Shown here: positions 45,877 to 57,560 of the stretch, piece after piece
Numbering within the stretch: the stretch's first letter is position 1
How the letters are laid out: each line of letters starts with the position of its first letter
Origin: Polymyxa betae
Taxonomy: Eukaryota > Endomyxa > Phytomyxea > Plasmodiophorida > Plasmodiophoridae
Assembly (NCBI GenBank): GCA_003693705.1
Contig: RBZT01000146.1
Coordinates: 1 to 64,000 of the forward strand
Direction: 5' to 3'
Length of the DNA stretch: 64,000 nt
The notes under the pieces: generated by a model
What the model was told of the DNA's origin: nothing
The model's database searches: none
Seen by the model: the letters and a program-made list of their open reading frames with translations, nothing else
Translations under genes and position numbers: made by a program

Positions 45877-46294
45877 TTATAAGAATAGAATTCTGAACTG
45901 CCGAAACCCATCGTGACTCTTAGCAGTGGTCTTAAACAAATATTATAGCAGTACATCCCACATAAACTTAAGAAAAAATCCAGAAATTCGCCAGGTTTAT
46001 TCAGGTTTACGAATAACCTAGGTATGCACAATACCATGCATAAGGGAGCGGATGCTCTGGGATTAAGCCGCTCAGGTTTCTCTCCCGCTGTTTACTGATG
46101 TTCTTCTTGCAAAGAATGGCGCGAGAATTCTCAGCGATTCAGTATGCTCCTTGTCTTAGATACCTAGACTCTGTGTGAACTGTCATCGAGTTGAGAACTC
46201 AAGTTACGCTGTATTACCATAGGGCTGCATGAACATAATCAAAGGGGACATAAAGGGAGTGAACAGTAGGCCTTGTGCCATCAATCACCAAATC

Positions 46295-48353
46295 ATGATC
46301 CTTGTTATCTGCACATTAATTCTTATTCATGTCAGCTCAGCTTGGCGATTCCCTCTCAGCTTTTCACCCAGATCTGAACGCGACCTTGAGTTTTGTGGAC
46401 ATCAATTCATAGAAACATGGCATCAACAGCCTGTAGATCATGTCAGCGTCATTCAGCAGCCCCCAATTCAAAATAATGACTTGTTTGTAAATTGTAGTTT
46501 AATTTTCAAGAGCATTTGTTCTTCCAGCAACGTGTATTGATCAACAAGGACCATTTCAATCAACACGAACCGGTCGTCTTTTTCTATACAGGAAATGAAG
46601 GGGATATCGAGGTCTTTGCCAATAACACAGGCTTTATGTATGAAGCTGCTACAGAACTTGGAGCCATGCTTGTATTTGCAGAGCATCGATACTTTGGGAA
46701 GTCAATGCCATTCGCAAGCGATTCCTATCAACAAAAGAATCTGGGTGAGAAACAGCTTGGAGCTATACTCGCACTTCTAACTCTTCAAAGGCTATCTGAG
46801 CGTTGAGCAAGCTATGGCAGATTTCGCTCAGGTCATCTCCAACATTAAACAACAATATAATGTTCCAGACGCTGTTACTATCGCTTTTGGAGGCTCATAT
46901 GGTGGCATGCTCAGGTATTCATTTATAGTTTCAGTTGATTGTGGTCGCTCTAAACTTGTGCTAGCGCTTGGATTCGCATAAAATATCCACATGTAATTAT
47001 ATATAATGGATCTCGTCTGGTCTAGCTGATTGTCATCAATTTCTGTAGATTGTTGATGGCGCGATTGCATCATCTGCTCCCATCTTACAATTTACTGGCA
47101 TGGTGCCTACCGACACATTCAATGATATTGTGACGCACACGTTCGAATCGAGCTGTTCTGGATGTTCAGCAAGGATCCATGAGATGTTTGATTTGATCAG
47201 AAACAGCTCTCTGGAGATACTCACCAATGAATTCAATCTTTGTGAACCTCTACAAGATCGAGACACCTTAATCGACTGGATTTCAAATGCTCTGGTTTAT
47301 GAAGCTATGGTTGATTGTATGTGTCATGGAAAACCGCTACAATGCAGCTTATATTCTGTACAGATCCGTTCGAAGCCAACTTCATCCAAGTACAGCAGTT
47401 TGTCTTTACCTTTTGTATGCCTTAATGCCTTTATAGCCACTTCCTGCATGGCCGGTTAATGTCACTTGTTCTGAAATAACCAATGATAAGTGCAGTGACA
47501 AACCACTGGAATGCTTCGCTGCTGGTGTTAACGTATTCTACAACCATACAGGTTTTTCAAATGTTCTTGTGCATTCACGTTCTGTTTCCACTCACCTGTG
47601 TAGGGGATGCTGGTCAATGCAATGATATCAAAGGGCCTGTGTTGAAATCGTTGAAAAAAGACGGGTGGAACTATCTTGCTTGCACTTCAATGGTAATACT
47701 TAGCATGGGAGATGGGATTCTTCCAATTGCCATCTAGGTTATGCCAATGAGCTCAGGACCGAATTCGATGTTCCCACAACAGAAATGGGATCAATTGGAA
47801 AATGAAAAAGTAAGTGCATACTGAGCACGCCAAATCGAAATTAAATCTCTGTCAGGTTTGCTATTCTTTATATGGGATCATGTCGAATCCTGGATTCGCA
47901 AAAGTCCAGTATGGTGGCGATCGTATTTGGACTGCAAGCAATATTGTGTTTAGTAATGGCAAACTAGGTAAAGTGATCGTCTTATGGCCAAACACAAACC
48001 ACATAAATTGCAATCAGATCCCTGGAGTGGAGGAGGTGTACTTCGTTCTCCATCGCCGAAAATTGAGACGGTTCTTATCGAAGGGGCTGGTAGGTGATAT
48101 CGTGCACAGCACAGCTGCATTTTCTAACCATAGAATACAGCCCACCATCTTGATCTACGAGCATCAGATCCGGTATGATGTCTGTTCATGATACTTTCCC
48201 TGCTGACTGCTGCAGACTGATTCTGAAAGCCTAAAGCAAGCTCGTGATGTTCACAGGCGAAATATCAAGAAATGGATAGATGAGGTTCGAGAAAGGTACG
48301 ACAAGGCCTGGACATTCAGCATATTAGACAACACAAATTATATTTATCAATAA
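46295..48353 (+). CDS. S28-family serine peptidase (lysosomal Pro-X carboxypeptidase/DPP7-like)
   Basis: A signal peptide starts at the ATG 46295 (MILVICTLILIHVSSA); an upstream in-frame ATG at 46229 would precede it. Conserved blocks are VVFFYTGNEGDIEVFANNTG, VFAEHRYFGKSMPF, AFGGSYGGML (nucleophile Ser), KYPHV with IASSAPI, ITNDKC, YGGDRIWTASNIVFSNGKL (Asp region) and EGAAHHLDLR (His). The catalytic triad is complete. Family enzymes release residues after proline in acidic compartments. Several introns; exon borders are approximate except around the Ser motif. Secretory or lysosomal location is inferred from the signal peptide. Confidence 0.88.
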
Positions 48354-48740
48354 AAGCAAGTCAGACAGAGGATTAAAGATGTTTTCTGAACAATGTCACT
48401 GAAATAAGGCTTCGTACTGATAATATTGGTGCAACGTTCTGAGCTAATCACGAAGAGCACCGTTCTAGTTATTTACATTGCTGGATTAAGCTGACTCACG
48501 AATTGCAGACAATCCAGTCCATGGATCCATGATGACCGGCATCCGAAATCAAATTCACATTACTAAATTACAATCCTCAATCGTCACGAAGACGATGCTG
48601 CTACCTTATCTGATTATCAGTGCGAGCGGCAAGGTGACGAAACAACTACTGAAATATATTATGGAGACACTGTAAACCTTATAAATTAAACCTGGGGTGA
48701 GTCAGAGCATAGAAAACAGAAATGACGACACCAATGCCAT

Positions 48741-49400
48741 TCAGATTGATTTTTTTTGCTGAAGCCATTCTCTAGCAATTCGTTGGAATTTTCGCCGGGT
48801 ACCTATCTTGGTCATACCAAGTCCAATCAGATCATTGTCGCTGAGGTCACCAATGCAATCCAAATCGATATCTTGCTCGACGAACTTCTCCATCCAAATT
48901 TCCAGATCTGCCTCTCTGAGGAACTCTACTAATTCCCGACTGGATTCTTTAGATTTTCCTCTGTTGTCGACGTTGACTAGCTTGTCGGATGTCGAGCTGA
49001 GACCGCAGTCAGAAGCAACAGGTGAAGAGCGAGTGTAAGATGCCACAGAGCTATTAGGAGAATCCATATTAACTAAACCATTCCTGGCAAAACTTAACCG
49101 TTTCATTGTCGAGCAGAGACGTGCCGTTTGTAAATGTGCCTCGATGTTGGAGGAATCCTCATCATCATCACTAACCCAGGCGCTGGCCTCTTGTCGCTCC
49201 CAGCTGGTATCAGCCACGCCTTGAGACATATCCTGAATAAAGACAACATCTGGCTGGACAGCGTCGAAGATGCTACGCGACTTCGAGTTTGTATACAGTT
49301 CGTTCTCCGGCTTGGCGACAGGGACTGGGGGAGTGGCTTTGCTCATGCTAGTAAAGCGCAGGTTAAGCGGGATAGACTGTTGCTTGTCGACGGCAACCAT
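48741..49400 (-). CDS. SAM-domain protein
   Basis: A single exon of 219 codons, ATG at 49400. The first 150 residues are polar and disordered with an acidic stretch (SDDDEDSSN). Residues about 155-215 form a C-terminal SAM domain (LVEFLREADLEIWMEKFVEQ, LSDNDLIGLGMTKIGTRRKF). SAM domains mediate protein-protein or RNA binding. The five-helix pattern is intact here. No other domain, so no function is implied. 49401-51216 is gene-poor. Telobox-like AAACCCTAAA lies at 50001. Confidence 0.88.
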   Translation of the reverse strand: MVAVDKQQSIPLNLRFTSMSKATPPVPVAKPENELYTNSKSRSIFDAVQPDVVFIQDMSQGVADTSWERQEASAWVSDDDEDSSNIEAHLQTARLCSTMKRLSFARNGLVNMDSPNSSVASYTRSSPVASDCGLSSTSDKLVNVDNRGKSKESSRELVEFLREADLEIWMEKFVEQDIDLDCIGDLSDNDLIGLGMTKIGTRRKFQRIAREWLQQKKSI

Positions 49401-51216
49401 ATTCTGACACTATTGATAGCAATATGAGAGAGCGAGCAATGCAATGGAGAGTGTGCAGTGTTCTGACCAGACAGTTGTCTGCGTTATGTGTTTGAAGGTT
49501 ACCGCAATGGCCCCGAGACCCCGAGACCCCAGGTAGAGAGACCAATCAGCAGCCGCAATTTTCAGCAATTGTAACATGAGATAGTCAGTAGGCTGTCTGT
49601 TGATGATGTCATAATCACTTCTGAACATGTCTCACACTCGTACTGTATAATCACTGTCTATTATATGGCAATTTGTCAACTTGCCAAGAATCCAACCCCA
49701 TCCAAGGTACCGAGGTTCCCATACTCGCCTCCTCCGACTTCCAACGAAGTATTAGGAGAATTCAAAAGCAGCAGGCTGTTTGAGAAGAGAATAACCTGAA
49801 TTAATACTGCAGTTTTTCGGAAAGCAATTTATAAGTATAGGTACGGTATATAGAATAAAAGAAGGTATATTTTCTGTTTCATTTATTTTTTCTATATCGC
49901 CTGTTTTTGAAGCATCCAAGCTTGCGGAATTCTACCACTTCACCCAGACTTTGAAACTGAGTAATTTCAAAATCAATCTCAGCGCCCGAATTCGGCAGGT
50001 AAACCCTAAAACTCTTCAGCCCGTACCCTAGAAGCCCTGAACTTTCCTAACCCTCTTGCGATTACTGCCACATACATTGCTAATTGCCATCAGTACTTCA
50101 ATAATTATTATATGTGCTTAGGCTACAACTGTACATGAATTATTAAATGCAAATTTGTATTTTTACTAAATCAAAGAAGCTTTTTTTCTAAAAAAAGTAT
50201 ATTTTTTCCTTTTGATACTTTTTTAAGATAAAGAGATGTTGCCATTTCACAGATCCATTTCCTTTAATGTGATCAAATCTTTGCCTTCTTTTGATGGTGT
50301 CAAAGTCGAATTATTCGTCAGCGTCCAGGACTAACATCATCAGCAAATTGATTTCACAGTTAGCGCAAGCCAATTTGATGGCGGTTTGAAGAAATAATAT
50401 TTGCCAAGTTCGGTCGCTGAAGTGATTGTCGAAAGGGCAGAGCTACATACCACCAACGACGACAATCAGAGCGAAGCTAATGAGATTGTAGCATTGACCG
50501 ACAACAAGCCGATGACAGCTAACAAAAGGAACGTCAATAAAATCGCAGAAGTCCAAAACTATATCTGAGATGAATCACGGATTCGCTCTTCCCTTTAGGT
50601 TAGACCGTTAGAGGGTTCATGGGTCGTTCCTCAAATGCTGGACCTTAACAAGAATCAAACGATGGCAATCATATTAACGAGTCGGGTATCCACATGACTG
50701 CTGCGACTTTCGATTTGATTACGCCTGCCTCAAACTTTCGAAATAATTCGGACACTATGCGTTTGTTCTCAACATGCGGTTACTCGCCGATTGCAACCTA
50801 TCGACATTTCTTCTTTACAATTTTCAGAATCTGACTTTGTATACATGCTGCTGGCACTGGATTCGTGACCGTGAAAGACAACGTGCTGTAAATCAAGATC
50901 GAGAACCGATCATCCAGAAACACGGTCAGCTGTAATGACAGCAAACGCAACGATGAGCTCAAAATGAAGGCCAGAGAGATCCCGTCGATACTCAAACTTC
51001 CACAAATCAAAAAGCAGCTTTCTGCCCCCTCCTCTTGAATCACAATTCCATTTTCTGTATTGGATCGAAGAGACGAGCCGGATCATCACGCCCATCGACG
51101 TAAATAGTTCCACATCCCAAAATAGCTTACACATTTTACTGAAAGCTGCTTTAATGTGAAATACCGATTTGACCAGGATAAATATAAATTTGCTTGAATA
51201 AATAACGCAGCACATT

Positions 51217-52600
51217 CTACTTTTTAAACAGCTCTTCATACGAAGGCGGAGGGGGTAAATTATCAATCTCGTCGGTTGGCATGGGCGGCCTTGAACATGA
51301 TGCAGATGAGGCATTGCTGGCGTACATTGGCTGGCCTACAGGAGCAATATTGCTGGAATACATTGAGGAGCCTATTGGAGATGCATGGCTAGTAAATGAT
51401 GACTGGCTTATTGCAGTACTCGAGTATGACTGATTTCCTGGATAACCTCCTTTCTGAGCCACATAGCCCTGTTGGGAAGCCTGTCCTCCTATATAACCAA
51501 GCTGGGGGCTTATCACCTGATTAGCATAGCCTTGCTGGGAAGCTGACATCCCTAATTGAGCTGCTTGATACTGTGCTCCATAGCTTACAGCTGACGCCGG
51601 TTGGGCATTGCCAGCCCCATAGACGATTCCGGAATACACACCGGCCGATCGCTGAGGTTGCTGAGATTGTTGAGGTTGCTGCTGGTACTGCTGAGCTTGC
51701 TGAGGTTGTTTCGGGTATTGTTGAGGTTGCTGCTGGTATTGTTGAGGCTGTTGCTGATATTGCTGAGGTTGTTGATGGTATTGCTGAGTTTGTTGTTGGT
51801 ATTGTTGAGGTTGCTGCTGGTATTGCTGAGGGTTTCTAGCCGGATTTGAAGATGCTGTTGCAGATACAGAGACATTGAAAAATGAGAGCTGTCCAATCGG
51901 GCGGTTGAACAGCGAAGCCGTTGCAGGTTTTAGATCGACCTTGAACTTGCTGCTTTTTAACAACTCTTGAACATTGAACTGGCAATCACCGAGATGATCG
52001 GGATCTGTCCCTGATTCGCCATCAGAAAGGATTAGAAAAACCAACCGATGATGTACAAACCCTCATCGTAATCAAAGCACCTTAACAGAATGGGCCGGTT
52101 CCGGTCTCCATAGCATAAAGCATCAAGAGATATCGATAATCCAGTCCAAACTGGCTTCAAGGTTTTAAACTGAACTGGCGTTGAATGGACTTTAGTCCAT
52201 CCGTTTTGTTCTAATCTATAAAACTCCAGATACGGATCGGATTTGCCATTCTAAGAGCATAATTGAATGTCCAAGCTGACCCGATTATTCAGGAATTCTA
52301 CCCAATCCGCAGCCTTGAGCTTTTTAGCTATTGCAACTGTCATTAACTGATGGGAATAGTGTACAAAGTTGATACCTTTAATCGAAAGCTGTAGAACTTG
52401 GTTATTACTAATAGAAGGTTGTTGCTGTACAGTCCCTTGTACAACGGGAGCCTGTTGCTGAACAACGTAAGCCGATTGTGATTGTTGCTGCTGGTGTAAC
52501 TCTGAAGCCCTTTTCACCTGATTTAAGCGATGGATCTGTCCTGATAAACGAAGTGTTCAGTTTGTGATTCCCCCATAAAAACGGTGGAATACCAGGATAC
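51217..52600 (-). CDS. C2-domain protein with Q-rich repeat tail
   Basis: The N-terminus is Gln-rich (SELHQQQQSQSAYVVQQQ). A single C2 domain follows, similar to copine C2 folds (AIAKKLKAADWNGKSDPY, FKTLKPVWTG, LLRCFDYDEGTDPDHLGDCQ) and keeping loop aspartates (DWNGKSD, DYDEGTD) that could bind calcium. Next come QPQQYQQ-type repeats (51650-51835), then a Gly/Ser/Tyr/Ala-rich tail and a final PPPPSYEELF, a PPxY-like motif that binds WW domains. Two short introns were checked in phase. The start codon is unresolved. Confidence 0.75.
51650..51835. repeat. CAG/CAA-rich minisatellite encoding glutamine-rich repeats
   Basis: About 12 imperfect copies of a 15-18 bp unit (GAGGTTGCTGCTGGTATT-like on the plus strand) inside the C2 gene. 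Encoded minus-strand repeats are QQ/PQQYQQQ. Copy number probably varies between individuals. Confidence 0.85.
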
Positions 52601-52856
52601 ATCCGGTTAACAATCAAGACGAACGACAAGAACCTCCTAAACTACCTGTAAAGGGATCACAATTTTGTCAATAAGAATGTACGTAAGTATGTACAATAAA
52701 AGTCCGCATTCAGTCCCAGGTTTTCATGTCTAGAAATCGGGCGCGGCCAGCTACCGCCAAAAGAGAGTATTGTTTTTGTGAAACTACAGTATGATTTTCC
52801 AGAATGAGCAGAAGTACCGATAGATGAATAACAATGTATTGAGTGAAGCGATGAAT

Positions 52857-54637
52857 TTAAGGAGCGCAACGTCCAACGAACCGTGGGTATAAACAAGCCT
52901 CACGAATGTGATGCAAACCCATAATCCAGCAAAGGAAACGCTCCAATCCCAGTCCGAATCCACCATGGGGACAGGATCCATACTTGCGAAGATCATTGTA
53001 CCAGAAGTAGGGCGTCGGGTCCAACTTCTTTGCCTCATAGTTGCGCATGAGCAACTGAAGGTCCCAAACACGCATACTTCCACCAACGATTTCACCGACA
53101 CCAGGCATCAGCAAATCAACGCTCTGGGTCGCCCTTGGATCACTGTCGGCAGGTGGCATGTAGAAGGGCTTCTGTTCCACCGGGAATCCTAGGGACAAGT
53201 AAGAAAAAATTAGAAACGAAGCTATATCCATACCATGCATCAAGATCGGACGGCCGATCGTGTCACACATGCGCCTTTCAGGAGCTTCAGGAATATCATC
53301 ACCAAAAACGAATGGCTTCTGCGTCTCCTCGTTAATGACGCCATTTTCATTCAGCCAAACGATGGCGTCGGCATAGGACATGCGCAGAAACGGACGCTGA
53401 GGAGGCTTAAAGTCGGGGTTCATGGCCTCCAGCATTGGACCAGCACGGGCTGCAATCTGCTCAGACACTGTGCATACCATATCTTCAAGGAAAGCCAGCA
53501 TTTCATCAAATGTGAAAAAGGCCATTTCCTAATAAAACATCAGATCCTGATAAAAACTCGCCAATCTAGAAGCTGGAATGGAAACAGAAAGCGTGGTTTA
53601 AAATCAATGCGTACTCCTTCAACATGAGTGAATTCGGAAAGATGTCTCCTAGTACGAGACTGCTCTGCACGGTAAGATGGCAGGATACAGAAAACGCGAC
53701 CCATTGAGGGAATCGCCGTCTCCAAGTACAGTTGCGAGCTCTGAGTAAGGTAGGCTGGTTCGCCAAAATAGTCGACATTGAATAGATCCGATCCACCCTC
53801 AACCTAGCAACAATATGTAAGCAGCTTCAAAACGACAGATGATAGCATCATACTTCGGTTTGGACTAAAGTGGGAGGTGTCACCTCGAAGAAGTCCTGGC
53901 TGAAGAAGTATTCACGCATGCACTGAGTAGCAATGGAGCGGATCTTGAAAATGTTTCCGAATCGACTGGATCGCATGTCGAGGAACCGGTTGTCGAGCAA
54001 GACATCAGCTGGAAAAAATTATAAGCATTATCCCATTACGCAAAATAACAGCTTACGATGCGATTCCTTGTTGAATCGGTTCTCAAGGTCGACATCACTA
54101 CCTCCAATCAGAGACCAGTAATCTACCCTCAGCTCAACACCACCGGGTGCACGCTCATCAGCCATGATAGTTCCATAAACATGGATGGTCGCTTCGCGAG
54201 TCAGCTCTTTGTTGGCTGATTTAGTCTTAGCAAGATCACCGACCAACACCATTTGAAGGGGAGTCGAAGGTAATCCAGATCCATCTCTCAAAAACACAAA
54301 GATCATAGACCTGATTATAATGTCATTCCAAGTCTTCGGCAAATGTGACAGCGTTAGGATACCCTTGGTTACGACGGTTGTGAACCCATCCACGGGTTTG
54401 AATTCGCTGTCCAACAAAATCCTTGGCATCTTTGACGCGAATCATAGAAGGCTCGGGCAGGCTGGTGTCAAGCTCGACTTCAGGCATGTACTCAGGTTCA
54501 GATACCGGCTGCTGGGCGGCGGATTGAGCAGCGGCTTCACGAGCGGCAGCCTTGGCAGCTTTCTGGGCCTGAATTTTGGCCATTTTCTCCTCTTTCTTAC
54601 GCTGACTCTTGGACATGGTAGCGTCAGGGTCCGACAT
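52857..54637 (-). CDS. NARS1: Cytosolic asparaginyl-tRNA synthetase
   Basis: Class IIb enzyme. The N-terminus is a charged Ala/Lys/Glu-rich helix ([18 protein letters not shown]), then the OB-fold anticodon domain ([19 protein letters not shown]). Class II motif 2 is [18 protein letters not shown]. Motif 3 is [16 protein letters not shown], and the C-terminus is [28 protein letters not shown] and YGSCPHGG separate AsnRS from AspRS, so Asn is assigned. The gene is interrupted by several 45-60 bp introns (for example near 53190 and 54035). It is convergent with the C2 gene. Confidence 0.93.
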
Positions 54638-54929
54638 TCTGGAGACCGACTAACGGAGACGACGATATGACAATGAGCTGTAGAACAACGGAAATTTTAC
54701 ACAGGGAGATGTGGACTTACGTCTATATTTAGATGGTTCGCCCCCTCATTGCTCTCCAATGTCATTATTGCGCGACCTTATTTCAGTTCCATCATCCATG
54801 CGAAACCTGGATATGTGGCAGTTTCTTATCAATTTGAACTGACACTTCAGCTTTTATAAAGCTAGAAGGAACTAGCAGCCTGTGTTAATAATGGTTTACT
54901 CATATATTTAATTTGATGACCTAATCTAC

Positions 54930-55817
54930 TTAATTGATTCGCATCGTTCGCTGGCTGTTCGGCTTAGTGAAGAACATGAATACCTGTTGCGGATGCTCGT
55001 AAACCGATTCCGACGAGAACCATTGCAGGAAGACTAAGACGCGAGTTTTCGGGTCATTAGCATCATCCAGATTGTTAGGCAGAACTCGGTTCTTGGCTTT
55101 CACTACAGCAAGCATATGACCATGGCTGAAAGATCCAGTAGCTTGCCATTCATGAGCGTCTTCATGGTCTTGATGAGCAACTGGGGCACTTGCATTTTGT
55201 CCTATTGGGCCCATGGCGCTTTGGGTAGGCATATCGTTTGGAGGTAAGATAGCCGGTGTCTGAACAACGGCTGGTTGAGGAGTAGCAGCTACTAGGATGT
55301 CAGACTGTGGTAATGTTGCAGCAGGTTGAGGAGTAGCAACTACTGGAATTCCAGTCTGTGAAAATGCAACAGGAACAGCAGCTGGTAATACAATGGGCGT
55401 TGGAGTAACAGCATTGTCTGGAACAGTTGCATTGGGGCCCAAAGTTCCAGGTGCAGACGTCATTGTGCTAGATGGCCCGGCCGTTGCTGGGGCTGACGTC
55501 GGTATGGTGGTAATAGGTTCTGATGTCGGAGCCGTGGAAGTGCTGGCCGACGTTGGCGCTGGAGTTGTGGCAGGAGCGCTAGTCGCCGCGGTAGCAGGAG
55601 GATTGGGGCTAGATGATGAGACTGCAGGAGCGCTGGTAAAAGCAGGGACAGGGTTGGAGGTTGGTGAAGCGAAGTAATCAGACACACGACAGTTGCCCAG
55701 CTCATCGTACGGGCTCAATGACAGCAATGGGATGACGATGGTCTGCCCTGACCGACAGACAGATATTTCTTGAGCTCTAGCCATGGCGATCACAACCAGA
55801 AGAACTAGCTTCAGCAT
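54930..55817 (-). CDS. Ser/Thr/Pro-rich secreted protein (mucin-like)
   Basis: A single exon of 295 codons with a signal peptide (MLKLVLLVVIAMARA). After a short cysteine-containing region (VCRSGQ, GNCRV) the protein is almost pure Ser/Thr/Ala/Pro, with an imperfect 25-residue duplication around VVATPQPAATLPQ/VAATPQPAVVQTP. Such sequence is normally O-glycosylated. The last 90 residues form a more ordered segment (LVFLQWFSSESVYEHPQQV). No anchor is seen, so it is probably secreted or wall-bound. No family recognised. Confidence 0.7.
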   Translation of the reverse strand: MLKLVLLVVIAMARAQEISVCRSGQTIVIPLLSLSPYDELGNCRVSDYFASPTSNPVPAFTSAPAVSSSSPNPPATAATSAPATTPAPTSASTSTAPTSEPITTIPTSAPATAGPSSTMTSAPGTLGPNATVPDNAVTPTPIVLPAAVPVAFSQTGIPVVATPQPAATLPQSDILVAATPQPAVVQTPAILPPNDMPTQSAMGPIGQNASAPVAHQDHEDAHEWQATGSFSHGHMLAVVKAKNRVLPNNLDDANDPKTRVLVFLQWFSSESVYEHPQQVFMFFTKPNSQRTMRIN

Positions 55818-56101
55818 CGTGAATAAAACGATTGAGTAAATAAGTTAACAAAATTAGAGTGATGCCTACGTTGGCAGTCTGACGTTGACTTTGACCATGA
55901 TTCAACGCAGAGATTCGTAACCGTTGACTCATTTCGTCTTTTCTAGCTAGGGTACCGGCAACAGTCAACCAATATCTAAATTATTTCTATGTTAAGGAGA
56001 TGATAAATCCTCTGCTAAAGAATCACATTGCTAGCCCACTAATAGCATAAATTAAGATTGTTCATACAATAATGCAACGTTTGAAGAACCTAGACGGTAG
56101 A

Positions 56102-56605
56102 TCAACGGCGGTCAACAGCGAAATTCCTTGTAGCAGCTGGTAAGCGAATCCGGATGCCATTCATATCAGGCGTAACACGAACTTGACATCCTAAACGAGA
56201 CGTCTCTGATAATCCATACGCCATGTCCAACCTAATATATTCGTCAATTAGTGAGGTAGCAGGCCGAAGACGGAATCTAAGCGACATGTCGTTCTCTTCG
56301 TCGGAAGGCTCTGGTAGACGATCATAAACGTCGCGCTCCAAGATTACATGACAGGTCGAACAAGCTAGCGAACATTCGCAAGCGCCCTCGAGATCAATAT
56401 TGTTCTCATGGGCAGCTTCGAGAAGGTTGGCGCCAACGCGAAGACGAGTTTTTATCTCTTCTCCGCTGGGCTCAATCCAGGTGGCCTCAATCCTGTCATA
56501 AAGCTCGCTGAGAGTAGGCCCCGAGACCGGCGTGGACGAATACGTTTGAGCGGCATTCGACGCGAGACGACGCCTGAAGAGGATCCGAGAGACAGAACGA
56601 ATCAT
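56102..56605 (-). CDS. FDX2: Mitochondrial [2Fe-2S] ferredoxin (adrenodoxin/Yah1 type)
   Basis: Exons 56605-56286 and 56231-56102, joined across a 54-bp stop-free intron, give 149 aa. The cluster ligands are intact: CECSLACSTC then RLGCQVRV. The start carries a basic, Arg-rich matrix presequence (MIRSVSRILFRRRLA). DEENDMLDMAYGL across the splice is near-consensus and supports the intron; without it an 18-residue insert results. This type of ferredoxin supplies electrons for mitochondrial Fe-S cluster assembly and haem/steroid chemistry. FDX1 and FDX2 cannot be separated by eye; the DEENDMLDMAYG pattern is common to both. Confidence 0.9.
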   Translation of the reverse strand: MIRSVSRILFRRRLASNAAQTYSSTPVSGPTLSELYDRIEATWIEPSGEEIKTRLRVGANLLEAAHENNIDLEGACECSLACSTCHVILERDVYDRLPEPSDEENDMSLRFRLRPATSLIDEYIRLDMAYGLSETSRLGCQVRVTPDMNGIRIRLPAATRNFAVDRR

Positions 56606-56989
56606 TGTATGTCAAGTGCACAAGACAAGCAGGGAACTGAAACGGTCTTCAGATACACCTGTTAATCGTGTCACTGATTTCACAATGATGATTGATGACA
56701 GCACTCAAAATGTCATAAACTTTGAATCCGCGGTCCGCGCACAATTTTTAATTGACACTTTTTTTCCAAATTTTTTTCATGAGCGTGTTTTACAATGCAG
56801 AATTGCTTGCCACAAAATTATTTTTAATGCAAGGTTCAGAGACAAGACAAATCGACAACAACGATTCGTCCACGCCTCTACCAACTGTCCTTACAAAAGA
56901 GAGCTGTGTTATATAAGTTACCGGACACAAGCTTCTTTGAGCTTATGTTCTATCAAGCTGAAACCGTTAGATAGACATCATTAGTCCGT

Positions 56990-57560
56990 CCTTGGCCGAC
57001 TTCATTCCATCTCAAAGTTGAGGTCATCATATCCAGACAGGCGCGACCGAGAGCCAACCAATCCGTATGGAACGAATGATGTTTGGTAGGGCGAGCAAGT
57101 TGATCGACGTATTGCGTCGTTCCGATACCAACTTGTCAATAAACTATTGCTTGGAACACAGCCCTCTTACTCATTTCCGGCCGTCTTGGCAGAACACATG
57201 ACATTCGCTGGACGGATATCCCGATGAAGAATCGGCTGCGACAGCAGGTAACCAGTGCTTCGATCGCATCGTTCATGAACTTTAAATGCTGGGAGAAATG
57301 ATCACTGCGAATTCAGGAATAACATTAGCAAATGTGCAATAACCAGAATCGCAACGCCACTTTCTGGTTCGAATTCGAACCGCAATATCGGAACGAGGCG
57401 ATCGTCGGCTAAAAGACGCCTCATCGCGAATTCGTTTGATGCTGAAGGACGCCTTGAGCACTTGAGGACCGAAATGCCACCATGACAGCAATGCAATGAT
57501 AATGAGCTGTTTTCGGTTGTATATCTCCTCATTAGCCGGTACAGATCCGATATGATGATT
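56990..57560 (-). pseudogene. Degenerate protein-kinase-like fragment
   Basis: Minus-strand segments in shifted frames show a lysine strand (QVLKASF or VLKCSRRPSAS), a LRFEFEPESGVAIL beta pair, a catalytic loop ILHRDIRPANVM and, later, SFHTDWLALGRACLDMM, comparable to the conserved Asp of subdomain IX. The pieces lie in the order of a kinase but need frameshifts and a stop readthrough. HRDIRxxNV loops occur in kinases attached to transposon-like effector families. A spliced gene with unseen introns is not excluded. 57561-58810 has no supported gene. Confidence 0.4.

Noticed and set aside
50798-51314. Minus-strand frames of 80 and 134 codons
   Set aside because: The frames overlap, have low similarity to anything, and lack convincing splice structure.
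51573-51849. Plus-strand leucine/valine-rich frame
   Set aside because: It is the antisense of the glutamine repeats in the C2 gene; repeats keep several frames open.
55393-55677. Plus-strand Gly/Val/Ala-rich frame
   Set aside because: It is the antisense of the Ser/Thr/Pro-rich secreted protein, which has a signal peptide and a clear frame.
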